Below, piece after piece: positions 34,658 through 49,800 of a stretch of 64,000 nt of DNA. Position 1 is the stretch's first letter, and every line of letters starts with the position of its first letter. Location: contig NGBS01000585.1 of NCBI GenBank assembly GCA_002245135.1, forward strand, positions 248,001 through 312,000, given 5' to 3'. Both the position numbers and the translations under genes were made by a program. The DNA is from Proteromonas lacertae (Eukaryota > Sar > Bigyra > Opalinata > Proteromonadidae). The notes below the pieces were generated by a model that saw only the letters and a list, made by a program, of their open reading frames with translations, was not told the origin of the DNA and made no database searches.

Positions 34658-36849
34658 TTAAAACTTATACAAATCTTCTTCTTTATCAACTTTAATTACA
34701 TTCATCTTCATTAATCTCTGTATTTGCCATTGATTGATTGATTTCTCAAGTTCAGGATCTTTTGTAAGATCTTCAGGAGTTAATGGTTTACCAGTAATAG
34801 GACAAGTATTTCCATTCTCATTCAACCACCTCAATATAGTATCTTTTTCATATACATGTCCATAAGGTGATCTTAACGGATTATGTAATACATGACCATT
34901 AATAGCGCATACAAAATCAACAGGAATATTATGCGGAGCTTTTGATGGTGATAATATTTTGGGAGTTGTTGCTGGTTTAGAACGATGATGATGGTGATGA
35001 TGATGTTTAACTGTTTTCTCTATTTATATACAAATTATATATATATTATATATACTTTCTGGTGGTAATTGCAACTTTCCAGTAACATCAAATTTAGGTA
35101 AATCGCCTAATAATCTGAACATCTTATCTTCTTGAGATGTTGATAATTTATCAGACATTTTTGCTATTTACATATTAATATTAATATATATATACATTCT
35201 GATTGTGGTGTAGTTGGAGTTGGTGTTTTATTTTCTCTTTTCTCTTTTCTTCTCTGTAACTCTGCTTCTATTTTTTGTTTTTGTTTTTCTCTCTCTCTTT
35301 CATGAGCTTCTTTCAATTTCTCTTTATCTTTATAAAATTCTTCTTTTACAGTTTTCACTGTTTTATCAATATCAGCTTTTTCTATATAATAATAATAATA
35401 ATAAATACTTTCTTCTTCTCTTGATACATTCATCGATGAACTCACTGAAGATTCATCATCATCATCATCTGATAAATTATCACCATTAGTCAATAACAAC
35501 ACTTCATCACATGATAAATCCTCAATAAATCCTTGAATCAACTTCCATAATAATGTATAAGTGATAGTATCTCTTGCTATATTTAGTTCACCACTCCTTT
35601 CTAATAACGCTAACACTGTTAGCACATCAGATACTTTCATTTGACTGAATATTTCACCAAAACCTCTTAATAATGTATTAGGTAAAACTTCTTCGTTTAA
35701 TTTACATTGTCTTCCTGGATGTAAACTATCTATATTTGAATTATATAATAATAATAATGCTAAAACACCAGGATGTTTCTTGAAAAATCCTATTAGTTTT
35801 AATAAATGAGATGTGAAGTTTGTTAATATTAATGCCAATCTTTTATCACCTTCTATTCTAAAACTGATAGTACAAAGTAATTTTAATGCAACAACTACTC
35901 CTTGTAAGATTAATGGATCTTCTAAAAATACAGATCCTGTAGCTAATGCTGGGGCAAATTCAACACAATTAATAATATATGGAACTAAAATTGTTTCTAA
36001 AATATCTGTTTTTTCAACTAAAAATTGTCTTATTTTTGTACAAGCACTATAATTTACCATATATAAATCATATATTCCTTGTAATAAATAAATAACTGAT
36101 AAATGCTGATGAACATTTAAATCACAACTTCGTGGATTCTTAAAAAATCTATCATATAATGTAGTCGAACATGTTTGCAGAAATGAATAAGTTGAGAAAA
36201 AATTATCATTTAATTTACCCATTAATTCCTGATATCTCATTATTGCGCCAATCATTTCTATTGGATCATCGATATCATCCATATAAGTGTCTGGACGTGT
36301 TAAACCGTAGAATATTTTCAACATATTGTAGATTATATCATCTTCATAAACACATGACTATTTTAGAATAAATAATTCTTATTTTATACTGTCAAAACTC
36401 TCTCTATTAAGAAGAATGACATTTCTACATCTTGATCTAGTAACTCTAACAAATCTCTTGCTATGAATTTGTAATCCAATACACGACATAATAAAATAAA
36501 GATCAATTCGTGTAATAAACCTACTTTACCTGCATTTTTCATTTGTTTTAATTCATCATCTACTACTTCTGTAATACCTTTAAGGTTATCAAACAACGTA
36601 TCTCTTGCCTTTGGCTTTAATGCGAAATTTGCTAGAGCTTGAACACAATCAACTTTACAATCAATTGAACTTGTTTTTAAGTTTAATACATCAATCTATA
36701 TAGGAGTAACAAAGTTGAAATACTAATTTTTTAAAAACAGTGTCTTGAACACCATTTTTAAATATATCATCAGCTGTTCCATTTGATGTCTTTAGTATTA
36801 TCTTTACTTGTTCTGGAGAATAAGCTGCAGATTGAGCTAAAAACGACAT
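34658..36849 (-). CDS. U-box protein with large alpha-helical N-terminus
   Basis: Starts MSFLAQSAAYSPEQVKIILK at 36849. The first 480 or so residues are helical, HEAT or armadillo-like (GFGEIFSQMKVSDVLTVLAL, HELIFILLCRVLDYKFIA). An acidic Ser/Asp segment and a charged coiled coil (KEAHEREREKQKQKIEAELQ) lead to a poly-His tract (HHHHHHH). The C-terminus is a U-box: FVCAINGHVLHNPLRSPYGH, VYEKDTILRWLNENGNTC and PITGKPLTPEDLTKDPE. U-boxes recruit ubiquitin-conjugating enzymes, so this is a probable E3 ligase or co-factor. The substrate is unknown. Several introns of about 30-45 bases are present; one near 35383-35407 is TAA-rich. Confidence 0.65.
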
Positions 36850-36876
36850 TCAATCTTAAAAATTCAAACCTTTTAT

Positions 36877-36884
36877 TCAAGCTT
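36877..36884. promoter_or_regulatory. TCAAGCTT upstream of the U-box gene
   Basis: Found 28 bases before the start codon at 36849. One of the recurring TCAAGC elements. Confidence 0.3.
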
Positions 36885-36964
36885 ATATTATTTTATTTCA
36901 TTCTCACCATTAGAACACACAATCACAATAATAATCTTCATATATACATCAATATTATCATTAT

Positions 36965-39744
36965 TTAAAGGGATTTAGGATATTTAGTTTTGAGATACTT
37001 CAAATAGTTAATTAATCCTTTCATATCCAAAGTACAGGTGGCTAAAGGTAATAATCTTTGTAACAATTCATTCTTCATATCATTATCATACATTCTTCTA
37101 CAATTAATCGTACTGTAGATATTATCGTGAGTTTTTTCATATATTTCAGCAAATTCAATCATATCTTTTGGCAAACCACATTTTTTACCCATTTCAATAC
37201 CATAATTGAACTCTTTTTTACACTTATTATTCTCACTCAATTTATAGGTAAATTTCAACGATTTATTGCTATTTTCAATCTCAGTATTAGTAAATAACAG
37301 CTTAACATTCTTATACAATTCACATAACTTATTCAACTGATTATAATGAGTAACAAAACAACAATGGGATAATTGATTCCTCAAATGTTCACAGATAGAC
37401 CAGCATAAACTAATACCTTCTAATGGGCTAGTACCTCTTCCTAATTCATCCATTAATATCAATGAGTTTGGGGTTAATTGATCAATGATATTCGCAATTT
37501 CATTCATTTCTAAAGAGAATGTGCTTGCATTATACTCTATATTATCACTCGTTCCCATTCGTGTGAATATTCTATCGTATAATGGGATGATTGCCTCTTC
37601 AGCTGGTACAAAACATCCTATATGGCAAAGTATTACTATTAATCCAATTTGGTTAATGTAAGTGGATTTTCCTGAACTATTTGCACCGGTAATAATCTGT
37701 AAATTACAGAAATCATTCATTATTGTATCATTACCTATAAATGGTTTATCTTCGTATAATAACTCTAAGATTGGATCTATATAATAAATATATTAAATAA
37801 CTATATATACTTCTTCCTTGTTTGATAATCAATTGTCTTTTATCATTCAATATTGGTCGAATATAATTAGAATGTAATGTAATATGATTTGCAAACGATA
37901 ATAACATATCTAACAATGCAATACCATCAATAATTCTCACTATTAAATCCATATCTTCATTAATATCATTGATTAAAGTGTCAATAATTGTATTAGTCAG
38001 CAAATAGATGGATTTAATAGATTCTCTTCTTCTATCATTGAGACTGATTAATTCATCAGTTGAACAGATTATTCCTTTCTTACTCTTTACTGCTTGTACA
38101 AATATCTCAGACAATTTTGCATTAGTTGGACAGATCAAGTGATAACCTCTACTGATATTATAAGCTGATTTTAATCCAACAATATTCACTATAAGAATAA
38201 TAATAATACTAATAATACATGTATTTTGGTATTTATCAATAGTTTTATTAATTTCTTCTAATATATCAACATATACTTTCCTACATACATCTAAAGTACC
38301 ATTTATTCCACTTTTCACACCAAAACATAAGTCATCTCTATTATCTTCCTGTTGTATTGATTCATCTATTATCTTATTGATTCTAGTGATAATTTGGGGT
38401 ATTTTTGGATCATTTAAACTATTACAGATTGTGTTTAATAATGGAGTTTTGGAGGTTTTTAAGACTTCAACTATATGTTTCAACTATATATATATATATA
38501 TATTATTATTATTATATATACTATTATCAATGTTTGTCTTAAACATATAATTGCACTAATTCTATTCTTACAATTATTCGGCGTAATAACTTTCGGTTTA
38601 CTGATCAAATGGTTTAATAATAAATCCAAATCAACAATTTGACTCAATTTCTCATTTATATTCATAAATAACGATTCATTCTCTAATAATTCTTCAACAC
38701 TATCTAACCTACCATTAATAGTAATCTAAATAAATAAATAAATACCTTTATTATATACAATATCATTACTAGGGCATAATAGATTAGATCTTAGTAATCT
38801 ATATCCCACTGTAGTCTTAGTTTGATTAATAATTCCAAATAATGATAGTTTAGACTCATTCTTTCTTTTATCGTATAATATCTCCAAATTCTCTATTGTA
38901 TTATGATCAATTGATAATATTCCATCTAAATCATTGGATATTACTGTTTAGACTGTTGTTTAATATCATAATGGATTGGACTGACTCTATATATTTGATT
39001 AAACTGGAGAAACAGGCTAATGCTAAGTATTTCTTGTTAATTTCAACATCTTCACCTTTTATCTATTTATATACACAATATATATATATATATATATATA
39101 TTATACATTTTTCTCTTTTATTTCGTTCTTACCGTTTATATCATTGAAATACCTTCGATTGATTCTTATAATTCTGCATTTATCTCCATCTAGGAATAAT
39201 TGTGAGTTATAAATATAATAGTACCAAATAATTTCATGAGTTTTTGATAGAAGAATCTATCTGCATGTGAATCAGGTATAAGAATCTCAATTGGGTGATA
39301 ATTATAAAAATTATGAAAACTATACTCTTTCATAAATACATAGAAAAAAAGATATCTTTGTAATAACCCAATCGTCTTAATATAACTTGGATTATCACTC
39401 AATTGACTCAATTTGACTTCAGAAATGTGGTACACATCAATCATGGCAATTCCAACCTCTCTGGCATGGTTTTCACATCTTTAATTATAAATAATTATAT
39501 CGTACATGCTGACTATAACACCACTTTGGCATTGAGCTGCTTTTGTTCCTCCTCTTGACTTGCCAACACTTTTATTTCCATTACCACTGATAGTTCCACG
39601 AGATGGAGCAGTGACTCTCTTTCTATTGTTGTAAATAGATCTTTTTTCTTCTTGATTCGTTTGATTTTTAGCAGAGAATGAAAAATTGAAACGTTGGTTT
39701 GAATCACTTTCAGTAAATGAGAATGGAGTTGATGGAGTAAACAT
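36965..39744 (-). CDS. MSH4: Meiotic mismatch-repair homologue MSH4
   Basis: MutS homologue that, with MSH5, stabilises recombination intermediates in meiosis. The start at 39744 (MFTPSTPFSFTESDSNQRFN) begins a disordered region (KSRGGTKAAQ), then SGVIVSMYD. About eight introns of 25-40 bases separate the exons. The ATPase domain holds Walker A ITGANSSGKSTYINQIG, VPAEEAIIPLYDRIFTRMG, STFSLEMNEIANIIDQL, Walker B SLILMDELGRGTSPLEG and VTHYNQLNKLC. The lever region has ISRGYHLICPTNAKLSEIF and LDMLLSFANHITLHSNYIRP. This pattern, and no mismatch-binding FxE motif that I can see, fits MSH4. Walker residues are intact, so it should be active. Confidence 0.9.
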
Positions 39745-39935
39745 TGTTGATGAGATAAATTCAAATCCTTTTAATATTTTGAATTTCGCGCCAAACTGAA
39801 AAAGTAAGAATATATTTATATCTATATTAGATTAAACAATTAAAATTATATTATTATGTGAATCTTGTCATCTGAGACCTTATCTGCTTCTCTCTCTTTA
39901 AATTAGCTATACTACTCATTAATTCGGTTTCTTGG

Positions 39936-42900
39936 CTATTGATCACTTCTAATCCATCTTGTATTATTCCAATATTCTGCATATGATGTTTGCAATGCTA
40001 CAGCATCATCATCATCGTCATCATTCTGATTCTTCAACAACCTATCATATTCAGTTGGATTATCATCATCATCATGAAACGGTATAGCAGGACCATTCAA
40101 CTGTGATATCTCAATATCCAACATTGGATTTCTATTATATTTAACATCTTTCTTATTAACATCAAATAATTCTCTTCTCTTTTCTAACTCTTTTATTCTT
40201 CTCAATCTTTGATGCAATTTATAAATAATAAATATAAACATAATCAACACAACTGCAAATACAACAATAATAGTATGAATATCTTTCCATTTAAATTCTT
40301 CAGTATAATAAGGTATATGATGTGGATTGAATATAATAGAATAAATACCATCATGTTTAATTCTTGCAGAATATAACATCTTTTGTGCATTCATCAATGT
40401 ATCTTCACATTCCCAATTACCATTGTTTAAGGAAGCTAAACATAAATCTTCTAATTCTATCTTTGTATTATTGTAATAATAAACAGGCATCATTGCTGTA
40501 ATAACAATTGGAGTACTATATAGTGAATCTGATCTTTGTTTACTAGTTGCTATTACTTTAAATGCACCAAGAAACAATGTATCACTCATATCTAATTCAG
40601 GAGGATAATCATTTAATCTTGAAATATGAACATAATTATGGGTTGTAAATAATTTACTTCTGGCTATTGGTGATATATCTAAAACAGCAGAATACAATAA
40701 ATTAAAACCAGTATAAACACTTAAAGATATAGTTTCATAACCATCAACATATATTAATGGTATTTGATATTCTGCACCTGGTCTTATATACACTTTTATA
40801 CCAAAATAGATTGTTTCTCTTTGATATTTATAACATTTTAGTGGATCTTTTTCTTTATATATTGAAGCAAAACATGTATATTCTTTTGTATTATTCAAAC
40901 ATGGAACTGTTGATACATTCACTAAATCATAACATTTCCAATCACTACATTGTATTTGATTAAATGCACAACCATTATATTGTATATTTTTAATTGGATA
41001 ATCATATTCTTCAGTATTATTGGGACAATTACTGAGTGATGATACACATTCTCCTGTACTACATCTTATTGGATGTTTTTGATTACATGTTGGTAATATT
41101 GAACATTTATCATAAGAAGAAGCACACTATAGAATATATTAATATATATATATACCATTCCATTCCAACATAATATTTCTCCATTTCTACAAGTCAAACC
41201 TTTTGAACATAATAATGGATGTTCAGTACATTCACCATTCCAACATAAATCTATAGAAATAATAAATAATAATAATATCAATTACATACATTCAGTGACT
41301 TTACATTTATTGGCATCAAAACATTCAGGAATTGATTTAGTACATCTTCCATTTGGACATTTGATTGGAGCACTTACTGGACATTCAGTGATTATTGAAC
41401 AGTTAGTAGAACAAGATCCATCTCCACATAATTGTAAACCTTCATCACATGGTAATCTCACTCCACAGTTTTTTTCATCACTTACACATTCACCATTATC
41501 ACATAATATTGGTGAATATTCTGGACAAAAAAAGTGGACTTTACATTCATTATTACTTTCTCTAGTTGAAGATTGAATACATCTACCATCTAAACAATAC
41601 ATACTTCTTTCATCTATTAATTCATAAATAATAACAATAATTTATACTTGTGCAATTGTGAATTTCTTTACATTGAGATGGATAGTTGACTAATTCTCCA
41701 TTAGAACATAAGAATGATCCAAGTAAAGCAGCTGGTTTTGAACAATTCAATGCATTTATCTAACATAATAATAATAATAATAATAATATATACAACGCAA
41801 TCGCCATTTGGACATCTAAATGGAGTATTAAATGGACAAATGGAAGGAGGAAAACATTGTGAAGGATTATCAACACATTTATCATTCCAACATCTATATT
41901 TATTATCACCACAAAGTGTTTGTATTTTATTCTTACAAGTAGCATTCTCGAAAACACATAAACCTCTTGGACATCTTTTGGGGTATAATATTGGACAGCC
42001 ATTATCTAATCTACAATCAATAGGATTAGCAACACATTTACCATTATCAATACCTTTCTTACATCGATATGGAACATAGGAAGGACAATTATCATACTTA
42101 ATACAAGATGATTCATTATAAACACATCTATTATTATTACATCTAAAATAACCTTTTGGACATGGTGGGATGATTTTACACTATAAAAACAATATTAAAA
42201 AAGATATTTATATATACAGCATCAAAGCTAGTTTTACAAGAACCATCAGCACATAAGAAAGGTCTATAACTATGACAATAATTTGATGAATTATATTGTA
42301 ATGAACAATCCAATGTTGTTTCCACACACATTCCATCAGCACATCGTTTATACCCAAATGGACAGGAATTATGATAAATACAATAACTCAAATCATGAAC
42401 ACAACTTCCATCACTACATTTATATGGTAATAACAATGGACAATTGATTTGATTCTTACAAATTGTCTTATCTGTAGCACATAATCCATTATCACATAAT
42501 ACTTCACCTTTTGGACAAAAACCTCTTGGACAACAACTAATATTTTGAGGACAGCAGATGATAGATTTATCATAACATGTAAATATATAAGGATAAGGTT
42601 CTTTACATAAATTATCATCAGAATTACATAGTGATTTGTCTAACGAACATGATTGGTCTTTACATCTATATGGAACAGAAAGAGGACATTGTAATTGTTC
42701 ACATTCTGATAAACTACTAACACATTCACCATTTTCACACATATACATGCCTTCTGGACATTCTAATGGTTTAATACATGTAATATTGGTGGTATATTCT
42801 TCTAAATTTGATGTACAAATTCCATTCAAACAGATTGGAGCATCTTCTGGACACTTTGGTATTAAAGGACAATTCATTCTTTCAGAAACACATTGACCAT

Positions 42901-45036
42901 TATAACACATAAATGGAGTAGGAGCAACACATTTCCTATCATTTGTACAATCATTTATATTCTGTTTACATTCATTGTTCCAACATCTGATTGGTTTATC
43001 AACTGGACATGTTAATGGTGTACCACATTGACTCTTTATTAAAGCACAACTACCATCAGGACAAGTGTACATTGTATTACCACAATAACTTGGCTTGGGA
43101 CATTTCATTGGATTATTTGTACAAGTTCCATCAGGGCAAAGATAAGGCGAATTAATTGAACAAATAATTGGTGTTGGACAATAGGATGAATTGGTAACAC
43201 AACTACCATCAATACAATTATAATCTTTACAATCATTATCTTGTATTTCTGTACAGGGATAGTTGTAATGTTGATGGATACATTCATCTTCAGCCATTTT
43301 GGTATAACTGTTTATACATTCTGCATAACCAATTTGAGTGTTAGAATCACAAAAAGATGAATACTATTTACATTATAATATAATATATCATTATATATAC
43401 TTTTGTAGATAATAATCTATTAATACACATTGAATATCCATCATTTCTATCACCAAAATAATAATTCCTATCTGTTATATTATATTCTACACATTTCATA
43501 TTTGGACATAATACAGCATCTTCTCTACAAATTGGTAATTGAGGACATTCATAAAATGAACTAACACATTTACCATTACAGAGATATTGATTATCTGGAC
43601 ATTCTATAGGGATTACTTTACATTTTGACTCATCATCAACACACTTATAATCTGGACAAAGAATTGGACGATCATATGGACAAAACATATCAGAACTACA
43701 ATGTATTTGATTTATAACACATCTACCATCATTACAACGAAATGGAGCATTGGATGGGCAATTGATGTTTATCTCTTTACATTTCTCTGGTCTATCTACA
43801 CACTCATTATTACTACATTTAATAGGACGAGATGATGGACATCTTGTTATTACTGGACATCTTTCAAGTTCGAATAGAATACACTTATTCACACCTGCAC
43901 AATATATTTCATTACTTTTACATGTCTTTGGTGTTGGACATTTGGCTAAAGTAGTAACGCATTGTCCATCATTACACATAAAATACGTATAACTGCTATT
44001 AGCTGAAACTAATGGACACATTGGTCTAGTTCCACAAAATTTTCGACTTTCAGAACATGTACCATCACCACATCGATATTGATTATATCTACATGAGTAA
44101 GTTTTTCCACAAACTGCATCATTTGGTATACATAAACCATCTTCACATAGTTTATAATTACCTGGACATGTTATCATGGAAGGACATGATTTTATTGCCA
44201 TATCGTATAATTCACTGGGAGGTATTGGAGGAATAATGTTATCGAACATATGAATACTTCTACAGGTTGTATCTGGACATTTATATGAGTCTTCCTCACA
44301 GAACGAATACTCGTATCGACATAATGAAGGAGATGTGACACACGTATGATCAGGACATAAATATTCATTATCATTACATTTAATCTATTTTAATAGAAAC
44401 ATAAGAATATACTTCTGATGGACAATTATTAGGGGAAGATACACAAGTCTTGAAATCTCTACACATTAACGGTAATACAGATGATTGACAAACATCTTGC
44501 TGATATCTATAATGACACTCTGAATATGCATCTCTTATATAACAAGATAATTGATCATCACAATATAATGAAGATGGAGGGCAACGAGGTATTGTTGGTT
44601 CTTGTTGACTGGTATAACACTTAAAGTCAGGGTATTGATTAATTTGAGTTGGACAGTAATCACTGGTTGTACAGACTTTTTTTGGATCAGCTGGACAAGA
44701 TCCATCATAACATCTTATCTTTGTAGATTCACTGCATTTTGTATTTCTCCAACTACTGGAACATTCATTATCTGATCCTCTGAAGTCATTTTCGTTTGTA
44801 CATGATAGACACGATAAAAATGGTCTACATGCTTCTGGTTGGACACAATAAACTGTACCAGGTTCAGTGCAAAAATCAACTCCCTACAAATAAGAAAAGA
44901 AAATACATTAAACGAATTCTCACTTATTGTAGAGTTAATTCCTACATAGTCAGGAATATATACGATTTGAGCATATATCTAAATGATAAAATAAAGGATA
45001 TACTGAAGCCAAAAGACAAAAAATGATTAAAAACAT
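39936..45036 (-). CDS. Large cysteine-repeat type I membrane protein
   Basis: About 1,550 residues. A spliced signal peptide (MFLIIFCLLAS then IYAQIVYIPDY) is followed by roughly 30 cysteine repeats of the form C-P-x-x-x-P-x-x-C-x-(D/N)-G-x-C-(V/T)-x4-6-C. Examples are CPEGMYMCENGECVSSLSEC and CPNGRCTKSIPEC. These look like short relatives of LDL-receptor class A repeats without the acidic calcium site. A non-cysteine ectodomain follows (YFGIKVYIRPGAEYQIPLIY, VYYYNNTKIELEDLC), then one membrane helix (IIVVFAVVLIMFIFIIYKLH), and a cytoplasmic tail rich in Asp (DDDDNPTEYDRLL). It probably is a surface adhesin or receptor. Introns of about 30-60 bases, several with TAA repeats, fall between groups of repeats. 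Homologue not recognised. Confidence 0.75.
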
Positions 45037-45039
45037 TCT

Positions 45040-45082
45040 TCAAGCCAAATCTGTTTAGAGGTTATGTTTGAGAAAAGCTTGA
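45040..45082. promoter_or_regulatory. TCAAGCC and AAGCTTGA upstream of the membrane-protein gene
   Basis: TCAAGCC (45040-45046) ends close to the start codon at 45036, and AAGCTTGA (45075-45082) lies 29 bases farther upstream. Again an inverted pair of the recurring element. Confidence 0.3.
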
Positions 45083-45151
45083 TATTTTTTCTTAAAAACA
45101 CAAAAGAAATGGATATAAGTGTTTTTAACCTGTTATATAGTCAATTTATTA

Positions 45152-46764
45152 TCAAACTGACCTATTAATTTGTGAATCTTCTTTCTCAAATCTCCTAATA
45201 AAGGTAACTATTGAATATAATAAATTATCATATACATCTTTCATATTCTTAGCCATAATCAACTGAAACACAACGATGCTTCCTCTAATATAATCATAAT
45301 TTGGAGTTTTATTCCTAATGGCTGGTGAATCAAGTATATTCAAGATTTTCTGTATTAACTTCATTGTAGATTGATTAGTAGAAGTTAGTGACAATAATAA
45401 GCTAAGTTCATAGTAATAGTAAATATCATTACTAAAATTCTTCCAATACTTCAAATAATTCCTAATACCATCACAAATATCAGTTACACAAGCATTTATT
45501 TGTATTTGATATCTTAAAGCTAAAACTTCATCAAAATCACTGTAACTTTTATCATTTATATTTGTAGAATAATCACTATAACTCATTTTATATAAATTCA
45601 ATCTTAATAAGTCAATGAAATTTGTTGGTTGATATAAATCAAATATTTCACTTGAAAACATCTCATTCTTTTCTTCTTCTTTGTTTTCTTCCATTATTCT
45701 TCTACTTCCTATTATTTGACATAAATATTGTTGACTTCTGTCATCAGTTGGATTTAACATCAAACTCTTTGCAATACATTCCAAACTGTTTGTAGTTACA
45801 AATTTTTCTCTTTCTACATTTACACGTTTTGTTACTACTTTTATTCTTCCACCTTTCATTCTTTGTTTCTATATAAAAATAATATACATTAAAAAAAGGT
45901 GTATTGTATACAATATCTTTTTCTTCAATTTCTGTTACTTTTATTGATGGGTTATTATATTTATACTCATTGCTATTTCCTGTTAATAATAATACTTTAC
46001 TCTAAATAATAAACTAACTAATAATTATACAAATAAAGCCAATATTCTTGATTTAAATTCTATTGGACAATCTGTATTAACATTTGCACTATTATTAAAA
46101 ATAGAAAATTGAGGTATTCCAACAATAATCAACAACTGTTGAATGATATTTAAAGCTGTTTGTAATTGGTTTATTTCTGGTAATATCAATATTTCTACTA
46201 ATATTAACTGGAAATATATATCCACTGGATATTTAAAGATAATTGACACTACTAATTGTTTGAGTTTATCTAAAGATTGTTTTTGAATAAATGGACTACT
46301 TATATAGTTGAAAACATATTTATAGAATCTCCATATATCATATGAATATATCTCTTTCAGATTATTCACAGATAATTCAAATAATTCATCATTATTCAAT
46401 AAAATACTCATTTCATAACCTAATTTATTAATACTTTCACCCTCTTTAAATTCTTTCAATATGTTTAAAGTTTCAATTAAACACATTTCATCATTATGTC
46501 TTTTATATAATATTCTTATATACAATTCACTTATTTTTTCAGCATTCTTATCATTCTTATATTTATTGTATAAACTATTAATTGTTTCAACCGAAATATC
46601 TTCATTTGTATTACAATCATATTCAAATTGATATATTGATGCTAATTCATTATCATCAGCAACATTATCTAAGTAATATTGCGAATTGTTATAGTCATCA
46701 AAGTATTGAATCATTCTAACTAAACCAAACTCTACTAATGGTAATAAATTAACATATCTATGAG

Positions 46765-46812
<48 letters not shown>

Positions 46813-49800
46813 TGACTATTTGTAGTTATTATATCCCAACATTTCTGATAATTATCTAAACTTTCTTTCTGTTTCTTCATTATTTCATATAATACACCTA
46901 TCATATAATATGCATATGGATTAATATTGTTCTGAATGATGTAGTTATTGAAGAATGTCAAAGATTCATGATAGAATTGAAATTTGAATAAGTAATAACC
47001 ATAATAAAAAACAGAATCTAATGATGGATTATACATATTGGAATTCTCCAAATTCTTAAATATTTCATCTTCATCTTCTTCGCTTCCTTTACTATTAATC
47101 ATATTATAATAACTTAATCCATCCCAATAACCACTATCATCATATTTCAATATTCTACTTGCTTCATATAACTTTTGTGTTAAATCTGATGATGGATAAT
47201 CTTTCATTACACAAATAGCTAAGTTATTATATGCTGCTGGTGTTGCTTGAATATTTAATGATCTAATAAAACAATGTTGTTTAATATAAATGTTATTACT
47301 TAATATTCCATAAGCATTCCAAGAATAATAATTCAATAAATTCAACATTAATGAGTTTTGAACTATAGCAACAGTATTGTTTCTATTAATTTTACTCTCT
47401 TCACTAATGGATGTTGTATCAGTAAAGAAAGATTCATATCTTTTCAATAATTCACTGTAAATATATCTATTTGTAGATAAATAATAGAATAGATTAGAAT
47501 CAGTAGGATTTAAGAACACTGCAGTTTGATATGTAATTTTACCACTATTAATATACTTCAATTGTTTTTCAATACCATTAATAATGTCACTTTTCAGGTC
47601 ATTATCATTTTCAATAAATATATTAATAGGTATTTGTGAATATGTATTACATATTTCACCTTTCAAACATAATACTGCTAATGATGTTGGTAATAATGAT
47701 AATGTTTGATTTATAGCTTCATAAGCAGAATTAAGGTAATTATATGCCATTAAAAAGCATTTCTGCTTAATTAATGATCTGGAATAGAGATGTAATGTTT
47801 TGGCATAGTTATAATAGGTCAATGGCATAATTTTTTCATTTTGGGTAGATATAATCAATTCTTCATATTCGATAGCTGTTGTATATCTTTCTAATACAGT
47901 TTCAACCTATATAAATATAATTGAAATGATTAATATACTTGTGCTAATAATAAAACAGAGAAACAATTATCTTCATTTATATCAATATTATTGATTAAAG
48001 AAACATTCTTCAATCCATTTGGTATTTTCTTAATTATTTCAGTCAGATTTAATGCTTCATATAAACTAGATTCAGCAATCATATACCTACCTGCATAATA
48101 ATTAGCTTCACCTAATCTTTGCCAATACTTCTTATCATCAGTGATACTACAAAGGTGTTGTAATAAATCACTGGATTTCTCATAATTCTCATTTAAAAAA
48201 GTAAATTGTGAGTATAAATCATAAGCCCAAATGGCTCTTGGATTTGAATTAATTGCATTTTCATATAATTCTGTTAATTGTTCATAATTATGGCAATTAT
48301 AATAATAAGTGGATAATACCTTTCCTGATTCTTCATTACTTGGATTAATGGATATGCTTTTAAGATGAGATTTGATTGATTTCATTTCTTCATTAATAAA
48401 TGAATAATAATAACCTAAATAAGTAAATCCTTCACTTAATTGATTATCATATTTTACAGCTTTAGCAAAGAATGTAAATACATATTTCTTATTTGTTTTA
48501 TACTCATCTCCCATATCCCAATAGATTCTTCCAGCATAATATAAGTTAATTCCTCTTTCAGGATTATCATTTAATGCTTCTTTTATTAATTTCAATGATT
48601 CGTCTAAATCACCTTTTAAGAACTTAATCCAAGCTAATTTTCCTTTACTTATATCATCTTCTGGATGGATTTTTAATGATTCAATACAAATATTCTCAGC
48701 TTCATTATATTGCTTTAATATTAAATATACATCACATAAACCATGAAATGTTTCAACATTTTCATTTTCTATTTCTATTATTTCCTTATAGGTTTTTATC
48801 TCTTCGTTGTATATACAACAAGACTCTAAGATTTTGGCTTTTAATGATAATATTTTAACATAACTATTCTATTTGAAATAAACAGTAATAATATACTTGA
48901 CAATATCCAACCTTTTTATTCTGTTTCAACTGAATATATTTAACTGCTTTTAATATTGATTGATAACTTTTATCATACTGATGATTGTGATATAAATAAA
49001 TTGACAAGCCATAAAAAGCAGGAGCTTTATATTCATCTGGTAATTGTTTTAATGATCTACGAATAAAATCAAGACCTCTTAGATTCTATATATTAATAAA
49101 TTTTATAAATATACAGTTGGATCATCTCTGAATCTACTCAATCCACAATATAGTTCATAATAACAATCACCCCAATTACTAATACTTCCTAAGCCTGAAT
49201 TAATTTCATCAATATCAGTGTATGACAATATAGAACCATCATCTTCACAATGTTGTAGTATAAATTGATATAAAACCATCAAACTTGGATCTGGTTTTAG
49301 TAATATTGGTTTAAGTCTATCTTGAATATCAGCTAATGTTGATTTGTATGATTCTTTATCTTTCTTTGAATCATTTAATATTTCCACTAATATTGTGTGT
49401 AAAAATATAACATATTGTTCTTCTGGTGGTAAATTGTTAATAATTAAATACATTGATGATAATATTTCATTAATGAATTGCAATTTCTCGTTTGGTTTTG
49501 TATTTTCATAATATTTCATTATATCATTAACTATTGATGGTAATAGAGGTTTGTAAATATTTTCATCAACGTTTTCAAGTATAAATGATAGTTTTGATAT
49601 TAATGAGGTATTAAACTCACTTTTGATTGCTTCTGAGTATGTTTCAACAAATTTAGTAATAAATCTACCTCTTTTTTCTGAATCATTCTTTATTTCTGGA
49701 ATAGAAAGTATCTGTTCTATTATATTTAGCAATTTTATTGGCGATTTACTCTTTGAGAATAATTTAGCCATTGAATTAAGTATATCATAGTTATTCGGTT

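Noticed and set aside
39745-39935. Small minus-strand frame MSSIANLKREKQIRSQMTRFT as a separate gene or last exon of the membrane protein
   Set aside because: Only 21 residues, with no supporting splice site; it lies in the spacer upstream of MSH4.
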